A stretch of DNA of 41,734 nt from DASQFY01 sp036397815 (GCA_036397815.1 DASWIE010000101.1:1-41734); one strand, 5' to 3'; shown: positions 8,551 to 16,877, counted from the stretch's first letter. Made by a program: numbers and translations. The notes: generated from the sequence alone by a model not told the origin.

Positions 8551-9446
8551 GCGACGGCGCCGGCGACGAGCAGTGCGTAGATGGTCAGGATCGGGGCGGC
8601 GAACAGGAATGAGTCGATCCGGTCCAGCACGCCGCCGTGCCCGGGGATCAGGAAGCCGGACTCCTTCCGCCCGGCCGCGCGCTTGACCAGCGACTCGGCC
8701 AGGTCGCCCGCCTGTGCGCCGATCCCAACCAGTGGACCGATGAGCAGAGGGTGCCACGGCTCGAGGCCCACCAGCCAGGCGCCGAGCCCGGCCGCCAGCG
8801 TTCCGATCACCAGCCCGCCGCCAAGCCCTTCGAGCGTCTTCGAGGGGCTGATGTGGTCGATCAGCCGCCGCCGTCCGAGCCACCGTCCGGTGAGGTAGGC
8901 CCCGGTGTCGTATCCCCAGACCACCAGCACCAGGAGCAGGGTCCAGGCGACGCCGGGGCGGAGGCCGAGCTCGCCGACCGTGGCCGCGGTGGAGCCCGAC
9001 GGCGGCCCGAGGTGGCCGACGACCGCGATGAACGGAGCCAGCAGCCCGACGTAGGCGACGCCGAACGCGCTCGTCGCCCAGCTCAGGAAGCCGGCGCGTG
9101 GATCGGTCCGTATGAAGGCGGCCATGCCCAGCAGGAGGATCGCCGCCGCCAAGGTCACCGTCGGCAGCCCCGGCGTGGCGGTGACGCGCAGCAGGTCGGC
9201 GGGCAGGCCCACGACCGGGCCCGCGTTGGCGGCGAGCAGCCCGGCGCCGGTCACGGCGACGCCCGCCGCCAGAACGAGCACCTGCGGCGGCTCGAAGCCA
9301 GCGGCGTCGAGCAGAGCGATGACCTCGACCAGGGCGAGGAACGTGACGACGCCGACCAGCACCGAGAGCCACGGCTCGCCGAGCAGGATGACTGCAACGA
9401 CGATCGGGGTCAGAACCGCGGCCGACAGGACGCGCGTCAGGAGCAT
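8547..9446 (-). CDS. cdsA: Phosphatidate cytidylyltransferase
   Basis: Makes CDP-diacylglycerol from phosphatidic acid and CTP at the membrane. At 299 aa it consists of many hydrophobic segments, beginning with LLTRVLSAAVLTPIVVAVIL. The C-terminal family signature is present as SLVKRAAGRKESGFLIPGHG followed by GVLDRID, about residues 252-278. The usual Lys-Asp of the signature is Lys-Glu here, a conservative change. The gene follows uppS by 4 bases and overlaps dxr by 4, in the classic frr-uppS-cdsA-dxr-rseP order. Confidence 0.94.
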   Translation of the reverse strand: MLLTRVLSAAVLTPIVVAVILLGEPWLSVLVGVVTFLALVEVIALLDAAGFEPPQVLVLAAGVAVTGAGLLAANAGPVVGLPADLLRVTATPGLPTVTLAAAILLLGMAAFIRTDPRAGFLSWATSAFGVAYVGLLAPFIAVVGHLGPPSGSTAATVGELGLRPGVAWTLLLVLVVWGYDTGAYLTGRWLGRRRLIDHISPSKTLEGLGGGLVIGTLAAGLGAWLVGLEPWHPLLIGPLVGIGAQAGDLAESLVKRAAGRKESGFLIPGHGGVLDRIDSFLFAAPILTIYALLVAGAVA

Positions 9447-9450
9447 CGGC

Positions 9451-10137
9451 TCAGGCCCCGTAGCGACGCTGGCGAGCGGCGAACTCCTCCAGCGCGGCGT
9501 CGAGGTCGGCCTCGCTGAAGTCGGGCCACAGGGCGGCGCACGAGACGAGCTCGGCGTAGGCCCCCTGCCAGAGCAGGAAGTTGCTGGTCCGCTGCTCGCC
9601 GCCGGTGCGGATGATGAGGTCGGGATCGGGCTGGCCGGCGGTGTAGAGGTGTTGGCCGAGGCGGTCCTCGTCGACCTCGGTGGCGGTCGTTCCGGCAGCG
9701 ATCAGGGCACGGATGGCGTCAATGATCTCCGAGCGGCCCGAGTAGTTGAAGGCGATGTTCAGCGCCATCCGGGTCCCGCCACGCGTCTTTTCCTCGGCGA
9801 CGCGGATGGAGCGCTGGATGTCGACCGGGGCCTCGTGCAGCCGCCCGATGACGCGGACGCTGACGCCCTGCGCCACCAGCTCGTCGGTGTGCTGCCGCAC
9901 CGCGCCGTCGATCAGGCCGAAGAGGCCGGCCACCTCCTCGTCGGAGCGACGCCAGTTCTCCTGGCTGAAGACGTACAGCGAGAGGACCTCGATCCCGCGG
10001 TCGGGGGCGATGCGGACGATCGGCCTGATCGCCTCGACGCCCTGGACGTGACCGGCGATGCTCGGCAGCCCGCGAGCCGCGGCCCAGCGGCGGTTGCCGT
10101 CCATGATGATGGCGACGTGTCGGGGGCGCTCGCGCAA
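9451..10137 (-). CDS. uppS: Isoprenyl transferase (undecaprenyl diphosphate synthase)
   Basis: Cis-prenyltransferase that builds the C55 lipid carrier for cell-wall synthesis. At 228 aa it has the substrate-binding MDGNRRWA at about residues 12-19, and SLYVFSQENWRR, ALNIAFNYSGRSEI and DLIIRTGGEQRTSNFLLWQ further on. The usual RTSGE is RTGGE here. The start is TTG at 10137, 8 bases after frr, because no ATG or GTG lies between the frr stop and the conserved motif. Chain length (C50 or C55) cannot be judged. Confidence 0.94.
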   Translation of the reverse strand: MRERPRHVAIIMDGNRRWAAARGLPSIAGHVQGVEAIRPIVRIAPDRGIEVLSLYVFSQENWRRSDEEVAGLFGLIDGAVRQHTDELVAQGVSVRVIGRLHEAPVDIQRSIRVAEEKTRGGTRMALNIAFNYSGRSEIIDAIRALIAAGTTATEVDEDRLGQHLYTAGQPDPDLIIRTGGEQRTSNFLLWQGAYAELVSCAALWPDFSEADLDAALEEFAARQRRYGA

Positions 10138-10145
10138 GGGCGCCC

Positions 10146-10703
10146 TCAGACCTCCATCACTTCCGCTTCCTTGTGCTCGGCGCGGGCATCGACCGCCTCG
10201 ACGAATCGATCCGTCAGGCGCTGAAGCGAATCGAGCTCGCGTCGCTCCTCGTCCTCCGACAGCTCACCGTCGCGCAGCGCCTTCTTGAGCGCGTCGGCTG
10301 CCTCGCGCCGATGGTTGCGCACCTCGACCCGAGCCTCCTCGGCACGGCGGCGTACCTGCTTCACCATCTCGCGGCGTCGCTCCTCGGTCAGCGGCGGCAC
10401 GTTGAGGCGCACCACCGTGCCGTCGACGTTCGGTACCAGCCCGATCTCGCTGCGGGTGATGGCCTTGTCGATGGCCGACAGGACCGATCGGTCCCAGGGC
10501 TGGATCACGATCAGGTGCGGATCGGGGGTGCTGATGCCGGCGATCTGGTTGAGTGGAGTGGCGGTGCCGTAGTAGTCGACCAGGATGCGCTCGACCAGGG
10601 CGGTCGACGCGCGGCCGGTGCGGATGCCGGAGAAGTCGCGCTCCATCGCCTCCACGGCGCGCTGCATCTTGGGCTCGACCGCGGAGATTGCCTCATGCGT
10701 CAT
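10146..10703 (-). CDS. frr: Ribosome recycling factor
   Basis: With EF-G, splits post-termination ribosomes. The protein is 185 aa, the standard length. Family motifs include the first helix MQRAVEAMERDFSGIRTGRA, the YGTATPLNQIAGIS domain II strand, PWDRSVLSAIDKAI, and NVDGTVVRLNVPPLTEERR. The ATG at 10703 overlaps the pyrH stop by 4 bases. The pyrH-frr pair is nearly universal. Confidence 0.96.
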   Translation of the reverse strand: MTHEAISAVEPKMQRAVEAMERDFSGIRTGRASTALVERILVDYYGTATPLNQIAGISTPDPHLIVIQPWDRSVLSAIDKAITRSEIGLVPNVDGTVVRLNVPPLTEERRREMVKQVRRRAEEARVEVRNHRREAADALKKALRDGELSEDEERRELDSLQRLTDRFVEAVDARAEHKEAEVMEV

Positions 10704-11461
10704 CGGGTCACCTCCCCGGCGATCAGGGTGCCGATCGGCTCGCCGCGCACTGCCCGAACGATGTTGCCCGGCTGGGTCATGTCGAAGACCACGATCGGCA
10801 TCTCGTTGTCCATGGCCAGGCTCACTGCGGTGGCGTCGAGCGCCTCGAGTCGGTTCGAGATCAGGTCGGTGTAGCTGATCCGGCTGTAGCGCGTGGCGCC
10901 GGGCTCCTTCAGCGGGTCGGCATCGTACACCCCGTCCACCCGGGTGGCCTTCAGGATCACCTCGGCGCCGATCTCGACCGCTCGGAGCGTGGCGGCAGTA
11001 TCGGTCGTGAAGTACGGGTTGCCGGTGCCGGCGACCAGCACGACAACGCGCCCCTTCTCGAGGTGGCGCACCGCGCGTCGACGGATGTACGGCTCGCAGA
11101 TCTCGGGCATCGCGATCGCCGACAGGACCCGTGTGGGTGTCCCGGACTGCTCGAGCGCATCCTGGATGGCGAGCCCGTTCATGACCGTCGCGAGCATGCC
11201 CATGTAGTCGGCGGTCGACCGGTCCATGCCGCTCGCCGCGGCGGACAGCCCGCGGAAGATGTTGCCGCCCCCGACCACGATCGCGATCTCGACCCCGCCA
11301 TCCTTGGCCTCGGCGATCTGAACCGCCATTTCCCGGGTCACCTCGGGATCGATCCCGTACTGGCGCGACCCCATCAGCGCCTCGCCGGAGAGCTTCAGCA
11401 GCACCCGGCGGTAGGCGGCAGCACCTGGGGGTCGGTCGACCACCTCAGGCGGCCTCTTCAT
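10700..11461 (-). CDS. pyrH: UMP kinase
   Basis: Phosphorylates UMP to UDP. It belongs to the amino-acid kinase fold, is hexameric, and is usually activated by GTP and inhibited by UTP. From the ATG at 11461 it is 253 aa. Landmarks are RVLLKLSGEAL (about 19-29), GGGNIFRG, the TGNPYFTTDTAA catalytic and phosphate loop, and KATRVDGVYDADP. The ATG overlaps the tsf 3' end by 17 bases. A GTG at 11443 just behind the tsf stop is an alternative start that would remove 6 residues. A longer open frame to 11539 overlaps tsf and is not conserved. Confidence 0.94.
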   Translation of the reverse strand: MKRPPEVVDRPPGAAAYRRVLLKLSGEALMGSRQYGIDPEVTREMAVQIAEAKDGGVEIAIVVGGGNIFRGLSAAASGMDRSTADYMGMLATVMNGLAIQDALEQSGTPTRVLSAIAMPEICEPYIRRRAVRHLEKGRVVVLVAGTGNPYFTTDTAATLRAVEIGAEVILKATRVDGVYDADPLKEPGATRYSRISYTDLISNRLEALDATAVSLAMDNEMPIVVFDMTQPGNIVRAVRGEPIGTLIAGEVTR

Positions 11462-12080
11462 CCACGTCGTTCGAGGCGGTCTCGCCGACCGCCATGCGGA
11501 CGAAGCGCGCGACCCGGATGTTCTCGCCGAGCAGCGCAATCTTCTCGGTGATCAGGTCGCCCACCTTCTTGTCGGTGTCGCGGTACTGCAGCTCCATCAG
11601 GCATACCGATTCGAGCCACTTGTTGAGCTTGCCCTCGACGATCTCGGGGATCCGGTCCGCCGGCCGTCCCTCTCGGCCCACGTCCTCGGCGAAGGTGCGG
11701 CGGCGCTCGTCGAGCACTTCCGCGGGCACGTCCTGGCGGCTGACGTAGAGGGGCGCGTGGCCGGCGACCTGCATCGCCAGCTCGCGGCCGAGCTGCTGGA
11801 AATCATCGGTGCGGGCCACGAAGTCCGTCTCGCAGTTCAGCTCGAGGAGCACCCCCAGCCGCGATCCGTGGTGGATGTAGCTGGAGATGATGCCCTCGCG
11901 AGCCTGGCGGCCCGCCTTTTTGGCAGCGGTGGAGAGGCCCTTCGCGCGGAGCCACAGCACGGCCTGCTCGAGGTCCCCCCTGCTCTCCTCGAGGGCCCGC
12001 TTGCAGTCCATGATCCCCGCTCCCGTCTGGTCGCGGAGACGCTTCACGTCCTCGGGCTTGATCATCGTTGTCTCGGTCAT
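11445..12080 (-). CDS. tsf: Elongation factor Ts, short form
   Basis: Guanine nucleotide exchange factor for EF-Tu. At 211 aa it is clearly shorter than the 280-300 aa E. coli type. It has the UBA-like N-terminal domain (VKRLRDQTGAGIMDCKRAL, about 10-28) and one core subdomain (ELNCETDFVARTDDF about 79-93 and later). The second half of the core is reduced, as in Thermus. The gene lies between rpsB and pyrH as usual, with a 36-base gap after rpsB and a 17-base overlap with pyrH. Confidence 0.94.
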   Translation of the reverse strand: MTETTMIKPEDVKRLRDQTGAGIMDCKRALEESRGDLEQAVLWLRAKGLSTAAKKAGRQAREGIISSYIHHGSRLGVLLELNCETDFVARTDDFQQLGRELAMQVAGHAPLYVSRQDVPAEVLDERRRTFAEDVGREGRPADRIPEIVEGKLNKWLESVCLMELQYRDTDKKVGDLITEKIALLGENIRVARFVRMAVGETASNDVDEEAA

Positions 12081-12116
12081 TCCTTCCTCGTGTGATACGA
12101 CGATGGGGCGGGCGCG

Positions 12117-13025
12117 TCAGCCCGCCAGCGGCTCGATCTCGGCGTCTTCGTCCGCGGCCTCGGCGGCGCGGCGCGCACGGGCACGGCGCTCCTCCTCCTC
12201 GTCCTCCTCAGGCTCGGGCTCGAAGACGAGCGCCTCGCCTGCCGCCAGGGCGGCGGTGTAATCGGAGTCGGATGCCAGCGCGGCGTCGTCGACCGGCGGG
12301 AGGGCCTCGGCCTGCTCGAACTCCTCGTCGAGCCTGGCCTGTCGCTCCTGCTGGGCCTCCAGCACCGCGTCCGCCGCCTTGGCGCAGATGAGCTTCACCG
12401 AGCGAATGGCGTCGTCATTCGCCGGAATCACCCAGTCGATCAGGTCCGGGTCGCAGTTCGTGTCGGTGATCGCCACGATCGGGATCTCCAGGCGGCGTGC
12501 CTCGGCGACCGCGATCGACTCGCGATGGGGATCGACCACGAAGAGCGCTCCCGGCAGACGGCGCATGCGACGAATGCCGCCGAGCGCGCTGTTCAGCTTG
12601 GCGATCTCCTCGGTGAGCTTGCTCGCCTCCTTCTTGGTGAGGCGCTCGAACTCACCGGCGTCGCGACGTGCCTCGAGCGCCTCGAGGCGCTGGATGCGTC
12701 GCTTGATGGTGGTGAAGTTGGTGAGCATCCCGCCCAGCCAGCGGTTGTTGACGTGGTGCTGTCCGCAGCGCTCCGCCTCCGCGGCGATCGCTTCCTGCGC
12801 CTGCTTCTTGGTGCCGACGAACAGAATGCTGTCGCCACGCCGCACGGTCTCCCGAATGAAGTCGAGCGCCGCGTCGAGACGGCTGACCGTCTGGGCGAGG
12901 TCGATGATGTGGATCCCGTTGCGCTCGGTGAAGATGAACTCGCGCATCTTGGGGTTCCACCGGCGGGTCTGGTGTCCGAAGTGGACGCCCGCCTCGAGGA
13001 GCTGCTTCATGGTTGTGGCAGCCAA
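12117..13025 (-). CDS. rpsB: 30S ribosomal protein S2
   Basis: S2 binds the head-body junction of the 30S subunit. It is 302 aa from a TTG start at 13025. I chose TTG because it follows a strong GGAGG by about 7 bases and gives MAATTMKQLLEAGVHFGHQ, matching the family N-terminus. Starting at the internal ATG (13010) would lose five of those residues. Core motifs are AGVHFGHQTRRWNPKM, IIDLAQT, FVGTKKQAQEAI, RWLGGMLTNF and VVDPHRESIAVAEA. The last ~60 residues are an acidic then Arg/Ala-rich tail beyond the normal S2 end. A separate promoter and a ~165-nt leader precede it. Confidence 0.95.
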   Translation of the reverse strand: MAATTMKQLLEAGVHFGHQTRRWNPKMREFIFTERNGIHIIDLAQTVSRLDAALDFIRETVRRGDSILFVGTKKQAQEAIAAEAERCGQHHVNNRWLGGMLTNFTTIKRRIQRLEALEARRDAGEFERLTKKEASKLTEEIAKLNSALGGIRRMRRLPGALFVVDPHRESIAVAEARRLEIPIVAITDTNCDPDLIDWVIPANDDAIRSVKLICAKAADAVLEAQQERQARLDEEFEQAEALPPVDDAALASDSDYTAALAAGEALVFEPEPEEDEEEERRARARRAAEAADEDAEIEPLAG

Positions 13026-13195
13026 TACCGTTCCTCCGGTTCTTCCTCCGCTCGCATCATCTCCCCGTTGCGATCGACCCGTGGTCGGCCGTCGGCCGGC
13101 GGCGGGCACCGTGGATCGCGGGATCCGCGAGCGTGTGTGATGGGATCTATCGGCCGACGAGGCGCGTGGTTGCCACACCCGTCAGGCCGGGCGGC

Positions 13196-13201
13196 AGTAT
13201 A
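13196..13201 (-). promoter_or_regulatory. rpsB operon promoter, -10 element TATACT
   Basis: Minus-strand TGC-TATACT is an extended -10 with no good -35 at 17-18 bp. It would start transcription near 13189, leaving a leader of about 165 nt before the TTG start of rpsB. It should drive rpsB through rseP, eight closely packed genes. Confidence 0.65.
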
Positions 13202-13237
13202 GCACGGGTCAGCCGCTCCCTCCGGCAGGCAGCCAGG

Positions 13238-13277
13238 CGAGCGATCGGTACCTAAGTACCCCAAGCCGATCTGCTCG
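13238..13277. repeat. Inverted repeat between divergent promoters
   Basis: CGAGCGATCGG (13238-13248) is matched by CCGATCtGCTCG (13266-13277), an 11-bp palindromic arm with one bulged base. A second, smaller palindrome GGTAC/GTACC (13247-13251 and 13256-13260) sits inside. The centre is about 57 bp upstream of the rpsB -10 and about 49 bp upstream of the transglycosylase -10, a position that suits a regulator shared by both. No binding protein is known. Confidence 0.45.
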
Positions 13278-13281
13278 TTCC

Positions 13282-13309
13282 TTGACCGATCAGGGTTGCC
13301 GCCTAGGAT
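13282..13309 (+). promoter_or_regulatory. Promoter of the lytic transglycosylase gene
   Basis: TTGACC (13282-13287), a 16-bp spacer and TAGGAT (13304-13309) give a good sigma-70-like promoter. Transcription would start near 13316. A leader of about 64 nt follows, with GGAG some 6 bases before the ATG at 13380. Confidence 0.65.
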
Positions 13310-13379
13310 GCGACGCGTGCCGTCGTGGGCAGATGGCCTGCGTCGGTCACGTGGAGAAGACCGCACCACCGGAGCAGGC

Positions 13380-14450
13380 ATGCAGACCCCAACCAACCCC
13401 CTGGTCGTCGCCGGCGCCCTCGCGCTGGCGCTGGCCGCCGGTTCTGTGATCGTCGGCTCGGCGGCGGCCGCCGACCGAGTCGTGATCGTGCGGCCCGGCC
13501 AGACGCTGAGCGAGATCGCGGTCGAGCAGGGCGTGACGGTGCCGCAGCTGGTTGCACTGAACGGAATCACCCATCCGGACCGCATCTTCGCCGGGCAGCG
13601 GCTGGTCGTCGCGAGCCAGGCACCGACGCCCGCCGTCGCAGCGCCGGACACGCATCAGGTCGCCTCCGGTGAGACGCTGACCGGGATCGCCGCGCGGTAC
13701 GGGTTCTCGATCGCCACCCTCGCCGCCGCCAATGGGATCACCAACCCCTCATACATTCGCGCCGGCCAGGTGCTGGCCATCCCCAGTGCTGGGGCCGCCC
13801 AAACCGCGGCCGCGCCCGCAGCCGCGGCGACGCCCGCCACGGCGATGGCCTCGCACCGGGTTGCCAACGGCGAGACGCTGACCGGGATCGCCGCGCGATT
13901 CGGGACCTCCATCGCCGCGATCACAGAAGCCAACGCCATCGTCAACCCATCGCTCATCCGCGTCGGCCAGGTGCTTGTCGTCCCCGCCGGAGCCACCGCT
14001 GTCGTCGCTGCGGCACTATCCGGCGCACCCAGCGTGGCGGCCCTCACCGCGCAGCGCGATGGCGTCCGACAGCTGATCGTGGCCGAGGCCACTGCCCAGG
14101 GAGTGCCAGCGGCACTCGCCCTGGCCGTCGCCTGGCAGGAATCCGGCTGGCAGCAGGGGGTGGTGTCGTACGCCGGCGCGATCGGCATCATGCAGCTCAT
14201 CCCGGCCTCGGGAGAATGGGTCGCCCAGTCGATGCTCGGCGAGCGGGTGAATCTCTACGACGCGGGGTCTAACGTGCGGGCCGGCGTTCGGCTGCTGCGC
14301 CATTACCTCGACCGCTACGCGGGCGATCGGTCGTTGGCGCTGGCGGCCTACTACCAGGGGCAGACCGCGGTCGACCGAGAGGGGATCTACTCCGTCTCGC
14401 GCCCGTACATCGCTTCGATCCTGCAGCTGGAGCAGATCTTCAGCCGCTAG
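13380..14450 (+). CDS. Secreted lytic transglycosylase with three LysM domains
   Basis: Peptidoglycan-cleaving enzyme acting outside the membrane. It is 356 aa with a signal-peptide-like N-terminus (LVVAGALALALAAGSVIVGSAAAA, residues 8-31). Three LysM repeats at about 33-77, 90-135 and 157-201 have cores VVIVRPGQTLSEIA, HQVASGETLTGIAARYG and HRVANGETLTGIAARFG. Ala/Pro-rich linkers separate them. The C-terminal SLT domain (about 228-350) has the catalytic Glu in VAWQESGW, then GAIGIMQLIP and ALAAYYQG. I chose the ATG at 13380 because the signal peptide starts there and GGAG precedes it; an earlier ATG at 13296 lies inside the promoter. It is a single-gene unit whose stop lies 5 bases from the convergent yraN stop. 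Confidence 0.93.
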   Translation: MQTPTNPLVVAGALALALAAGSVIVGSAAAADRVVIVRPGQTLSEIAVEQGVTVPQLVALNGITHPDRIFAGQRLVVASQAPTPAVAAPDTHQVASGETLTGIAARYGFSIATLAAANGITNPSYIRAGQVLAIPSAGAAQTAAAPAAAATPATAMASHRVANGETLTGIAARFGTSIAAITEANAIVNPSLIRVGQVLVVPAGATAVVAAALSGAPSVAALTAQRDGVRQLIVAEATAQGVPAALALAVAWQESGWQQGVVSYAGAIGIMQLIPASGEWVAQSMLGERVNLYDAGSNVRAGVRLLRHYLDRYAGDRSLALAAYYQGQTAVDREGIYSVSRPYIASILQLEQIFSR

Positions 14451-14455
14451 GTGGC

Positions 14456-14824
14456 TCACCAGGCGTCGATCCCGGGCAGCCGTCGCATTCGCCAGCGTCC
14501 CGCACCCGCGGATGCCAGCGTGACAAGGTCGAGCCGCACGTCGGTGTGAGCAACCGTCCCGCCCGCCGCGTAGGCCGCCAGCACCGCGCGCAGCCGGGCG
14601 ACGCGCCGGCGGTCGACGCTCTCGGCCCCACTGCCGGCACGCCCGGTGCTGCGGAGCTTGACCTCCACGCCAACCAGCACGCCGCCCGGGTCGAGGCACA
14701 CGAGATCGAGCTCGCCGCGGGATCCACGCCAGCGCAGTTCGAGCACTCGCCAGCCGTTCGTGACGAGCCACCCCGCGACCGCGGCCTCGGCGCGCATGCC
14801 AAGCTCGTGGCGCGGGTCGCTCAT
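14456..14824 (-). CDS. YraN/UPF0102 family endonuclease-like protein
   Basis: 122 aa protein of the UPF0102 (YraN) family, a restriction-endonuclease-like fold of unclear role. It shows the family features: N-terminal HELGMRAEAAVAGWL, the catalytic-like RGSRGELDLVCLD (about 33-45), and VGVEVKLR (about 51-58) supplying the E-x-K. Placement directly after rnhB is the family's common context. Its stop is only 5 bases from the convergent transglycosylase stop, leaving no room for a terminator. Confidence 0.88.
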   Translation of the reverse strand: MSDPRHELGMRAEAAVAGWLVTNGWRVLELRWRGSRGELDLVCLDPGGVLVGVEVKLRSTGRAGSGAESVDRRRVARLRAVLAAYAAGGTVAHTDVRLDLVTLASAGAGRWRMRRLPGIDAW

Positions 14825-14864
14825 CGGCCGCGATCATCCGCGCGGGGAAGGCGCGCCGCGCAGC

Positions 14865-15608
14865 TCAGTCCTCGGGGTCGAGCTCTTCCTCGGTGGGCAG
14901 CTCGGCGTCGAAGAGAAGCTCGAAACTGAGCTGCTCTCCGGCGAGCAGGAGGCGCACCGGCGCAAACGAGCGGCGGTGCCACTCGCAGGGGCCCTCTTCG
15001 AGCAATGCATCCAGATGAAGCCGCGTCCCGTAGCCCTTGTTGCGAGCGAAGCCGTACGCCGGATATCGCGCGTCGAACTCGGCACAGATGCGGTCGCGCG
15101 TCACTTTGGCCACGATGCTGGCTGCCGCGATGGAGGCGCTGATCGCGTCGCCATCGATGATCGGTCGTTGGGGAAGGTCCACCTGCGGCAGGCTGAGGGC
15201 ATCGATCACGAGGTGGTCCGGCGGCTGGGTCAGGCGACCGAGAGCCTCGCGCATGGCGAGCTTGGTGGCCTGCAGGATGTTGATGCGGTCGATCACCTCT
15301 ACCTCCATGCAGCCAACGCCCACAGCCGTGGCGCGGTCCAGGATCAGCTCGTAGAGCGCCTCGCGCCGTGCCCTGGGCACGACCTTGCTGTCGCGCAGGC
15401 CTCGAATCCGATGGCGTTCGGGCAGGATGACGGCCGCGGCGACCACCGGGCCGGCCAGCGATCCACGGCCGACCTCGTCGATGCCCGCGATCCACTGGAA
15501 CCCGGCCATCCGGAGCTCGCGCTCGTGGCGCATGTGGGCGTCCCGTGGAGCGCCAGGACGGCGGCGCGGACGACGAGGGCTGACCGATCCCTGAGCCAGA
15601 CCGGCCAT
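14865..15608 (-). CDS. rnhB: Ribonuclease HII
   Basis: Removes misincorporated ribonucleotides and RNA from DNA:RNA hybrids. It is 247 aa from the ATG 5 bases after rplS. Active-site motifs are IAGIDEVGRGSLAGPVVAAA (about 40-59, with the DE pair), RDSKVVPRARRE, VIDALSLP, and ASIVAKVTRD with the later acidic residues. The first ~35 residues are a basic Arg/Pro extension, so translation might start instead at the ATG at 15533 or 15509. The acidic C-terminus (ELPTEEELDPED) exceeds the minimal enzyme. Confidence 0.93.
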   Translation of the reverse strand: MAGLAQGSVSPRRPRRRPGAPRDAHMRHERELRMAGFQWIAGIDEVGRGSLAGPVVAAAVILPERHRIRGLRDSKVVPRARREALYELILDRATAVGVGCMEVEVIDRINILQATKLAMREALGRLTQPPDHLVIDALSLPQVDLPQRPIIDGDAISASIAAASIVAKVTRDRICAEFDARYPAYGFARNKGYGTRLHLDALLEEGPCEWHRRSFAPVRLLLAGEQLSFELLFDAELPTEEELDPED

Positions 15609-15613
15609 CAGGC

Positions 15614-15955
15614 TCAGCGGCGCTCGCGGAGCGTGGCGGACTTGCCGACGCGGTCGCGGAGGAAGTAGAGCTGGGCTCGACGAGCGACGCCGTGGCGGAC
15701 CACCTCGATCTTCTCGACCCGCGGGGCGTGCACCATGAAGGTACGCTCGACGCCGACGCCGCTGGCGATCCGGCGCACGGTGATCTGCCGGTTGAGGCCA
15801 CCGCCGCGCATGCGCATCACGGTTCCCTCGAAGACCTGGATCCGCTCACGGTTGCCCTCGACCACCTTGACCGAGACGCGCACCGTGTCGCCGGCCGCCA
15901 CGTCGGGCACGTCGGTGCGGAGCTGCTCGCGCTCGAGCTCCTTGATGGCGTCCAT
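15614..15955 (-). CDS. rplS: 50S ribosomal protein L19
   Basis: 113 aa, standard length; L19 sits at the 30S-50S interface. Conserved stretches are PDVAAGDTVRVSVKVVEGNR, IQVFEGTVMRMRGGG, TFMVHAPRVEKIEVVRHG and RAQLYFLRDRVGKSATLRE. It is separated from trmD by 159 bases containing its own promoter, so it can be expressed independently of rpsP-rimM-trmD. rnhB follows 5 bases later. Confidence 0.96.
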   Translation of the reverse strand: MDAIKELEREQLRTDVPDVAAGDTVRVSVKVVEGNRERIQVFEGTVMRMRGGGLNRQITVRRIASGVGVERTFMVHAPRVEKIEVVRHGVARRAQLYFLRDRVGKSATLRERR

Positions 15956-16065
15956 GATCGGGCGACCTCGTTATCGCGGGCTTAGCCGCGGCTTATCGGC
16001 CTTGTCGACCGCCGGGATGACCCGGGCGTGAAGAACGCGACCGACACACCGGCCGCGACCGGCGG

Positions 16066-16095
16066 AGTATAGCAGCGGCTCCGGAAACCCGGCAA
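16066..16095 (-). promoter_or_regulatory. rplS promoter
   Basis: Minus-strand TTGCCG (16095-16090), an 18-bp spacer and TGC-TATACT (-10 at 16071-16066). The leader to the rplS ATG is about 105 nt and contains a small CGCGG/CCGCG hairpin near 15980. L19 leaders can be autoregulatory in some bacteria; no specific motif was recognised here. Confidence 0.65.
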
Positions 16096-16114
16096 CCGCC
16101 GGCGGTCACGCAGG

Positions 16115-16870
16115 TCAGTCCTGCGAGTGCCGGAGCGTGTCCAGTACCGCACGGTCCTCATCGGTCAATGGCGCCGTCTCGAGCAGGTCGGGGCGCCGCT
16201 CGAGGGTGCGACGCAGGGCCTCCCGGCGCCGCCATCGGTCCACCTCGCCATGGTTGCCCGAGAGCAGCACGGCGGGCACGTCCTGGCCATCGAACGACTC
16301 CGGGCGGGTGTAGTGAGGGTGCTCCAACAGCCCCGCCGTGAACGAGTCCGACGCCGCCGATTCCGCGTCGATCACGCCGGGCACCAAGCGGGCAACGGCA
16401 TCCAGCAGCACCAGCGCCGGAAGCTCGCCTCCGGTCAGCACGTAGTCGCCGATGCTCACCTCGCGGTCGGCGAGCGTCCGCGCCCGTTCGTCGATCCCCT
16501 CGTAGCGGCCACAGACCAGCGCCAGGTGCCGCTCGCCGGCCAGTCGCCGCGCCAGGTCATCGGTCAGACGTTCGCCTGCCGGGTCGAGCAGGATCACGTG
16601 CGCGCCCGCCGCCTTGAGTGGCGCCACCGCGGCGGACAACGGCTCCGGACGAAGCACCATCCCCGCTCCCCCGCCATACGGGTAGTCGTCGACCGAGCGG
16701 TGGCGTCCCAGCCCGTGCTCGCGCAGGTCGTGGACGTCGACCGCCACGATCCCCGCCTCGAGCGCACGACCGATGACCGAGGTGCGCACTGGCAGGTCGA
16801 AGAGCTCCGGGAAGAGCGTCACGACGTCGACCATGAGCCTCGGGACGGCTGGTAGGTCCGGGTCGGTCAT
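16115..16870 (-). CDS. trmD: tRNA (guanine-N1-)-methyltransferase
   Basis: Methylates G37 of tRNAs read by CNN and similar codons, preventing frameshifts. It is 251 aa, a SPOUT-family dimer with a trefoil knot. Motifs: VDVVTLFPELFD (about 14-25), YPYGGGAGMVLRPEP (about 63-77), and the knot LVCGRYEGIDERA and SIGDYVLTGGELPALVLLDA (about 117-160). It ends with HPHYTRPESF and LLSGNHGEVDRWRR. The ATG at 16870 is 7 bases after rimM; a second ATG at 16834 lies closer to the usual family start. Confidence 0.95.
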   Translation of the reverse strand: MTDPDLPAVPRLMVDVVTLFPELFDLPVRTSVIGRALEAGIVAVDVHDLREHGLGRHRSVDDYPYGGGAGMVLRPEPLSAAVAPLKAAGAHVILLDPAGERLTDDLARRLAGERHLALVCGRYEGIDERARTLADREVSIGDYVLTGGELPALVLLDAVARLVPGVIDAESAASDSFTAGLLEHPHYTRPESFDGQDVPAVLLSGNHGEVDRWRRREALRRTLERRPDLLETAPLTDEDRAVLDTLRHSQD

Positions 16871-16877
16871 CGGTCCT

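Larger units (their letters stand above)
13026..13379. promoter_or_regulatory. 354-bp divergent intergenic region, rpsB / lytic transglycosylase
   Basis: No gene is supported here. It holds the rpsB promoter and a long rpsB leader on one side, the transglycosylase promoter and a short leader on the other, and an inverted repeat between them. The rpsB leader has small GC-rich hairpins (for example CGCGG-ATC-CCGCG near 13110) but no U-tract. A 17-codon frame from the ATG at about 13060 ends on the internal rpsB ATG; I do not call it a gene. Confidence 0.6.

Noticed and set aside
13007..13060. A 17-codon leader frame ending in ATGA at the internal rpsB ATG
   Set aside because: Its ATG has GGGGAG directly adjacent, too close to act as a ribosome-binding site. 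The frame covers the real GGAGG and TTG start of rpsB, so it is probably chance.
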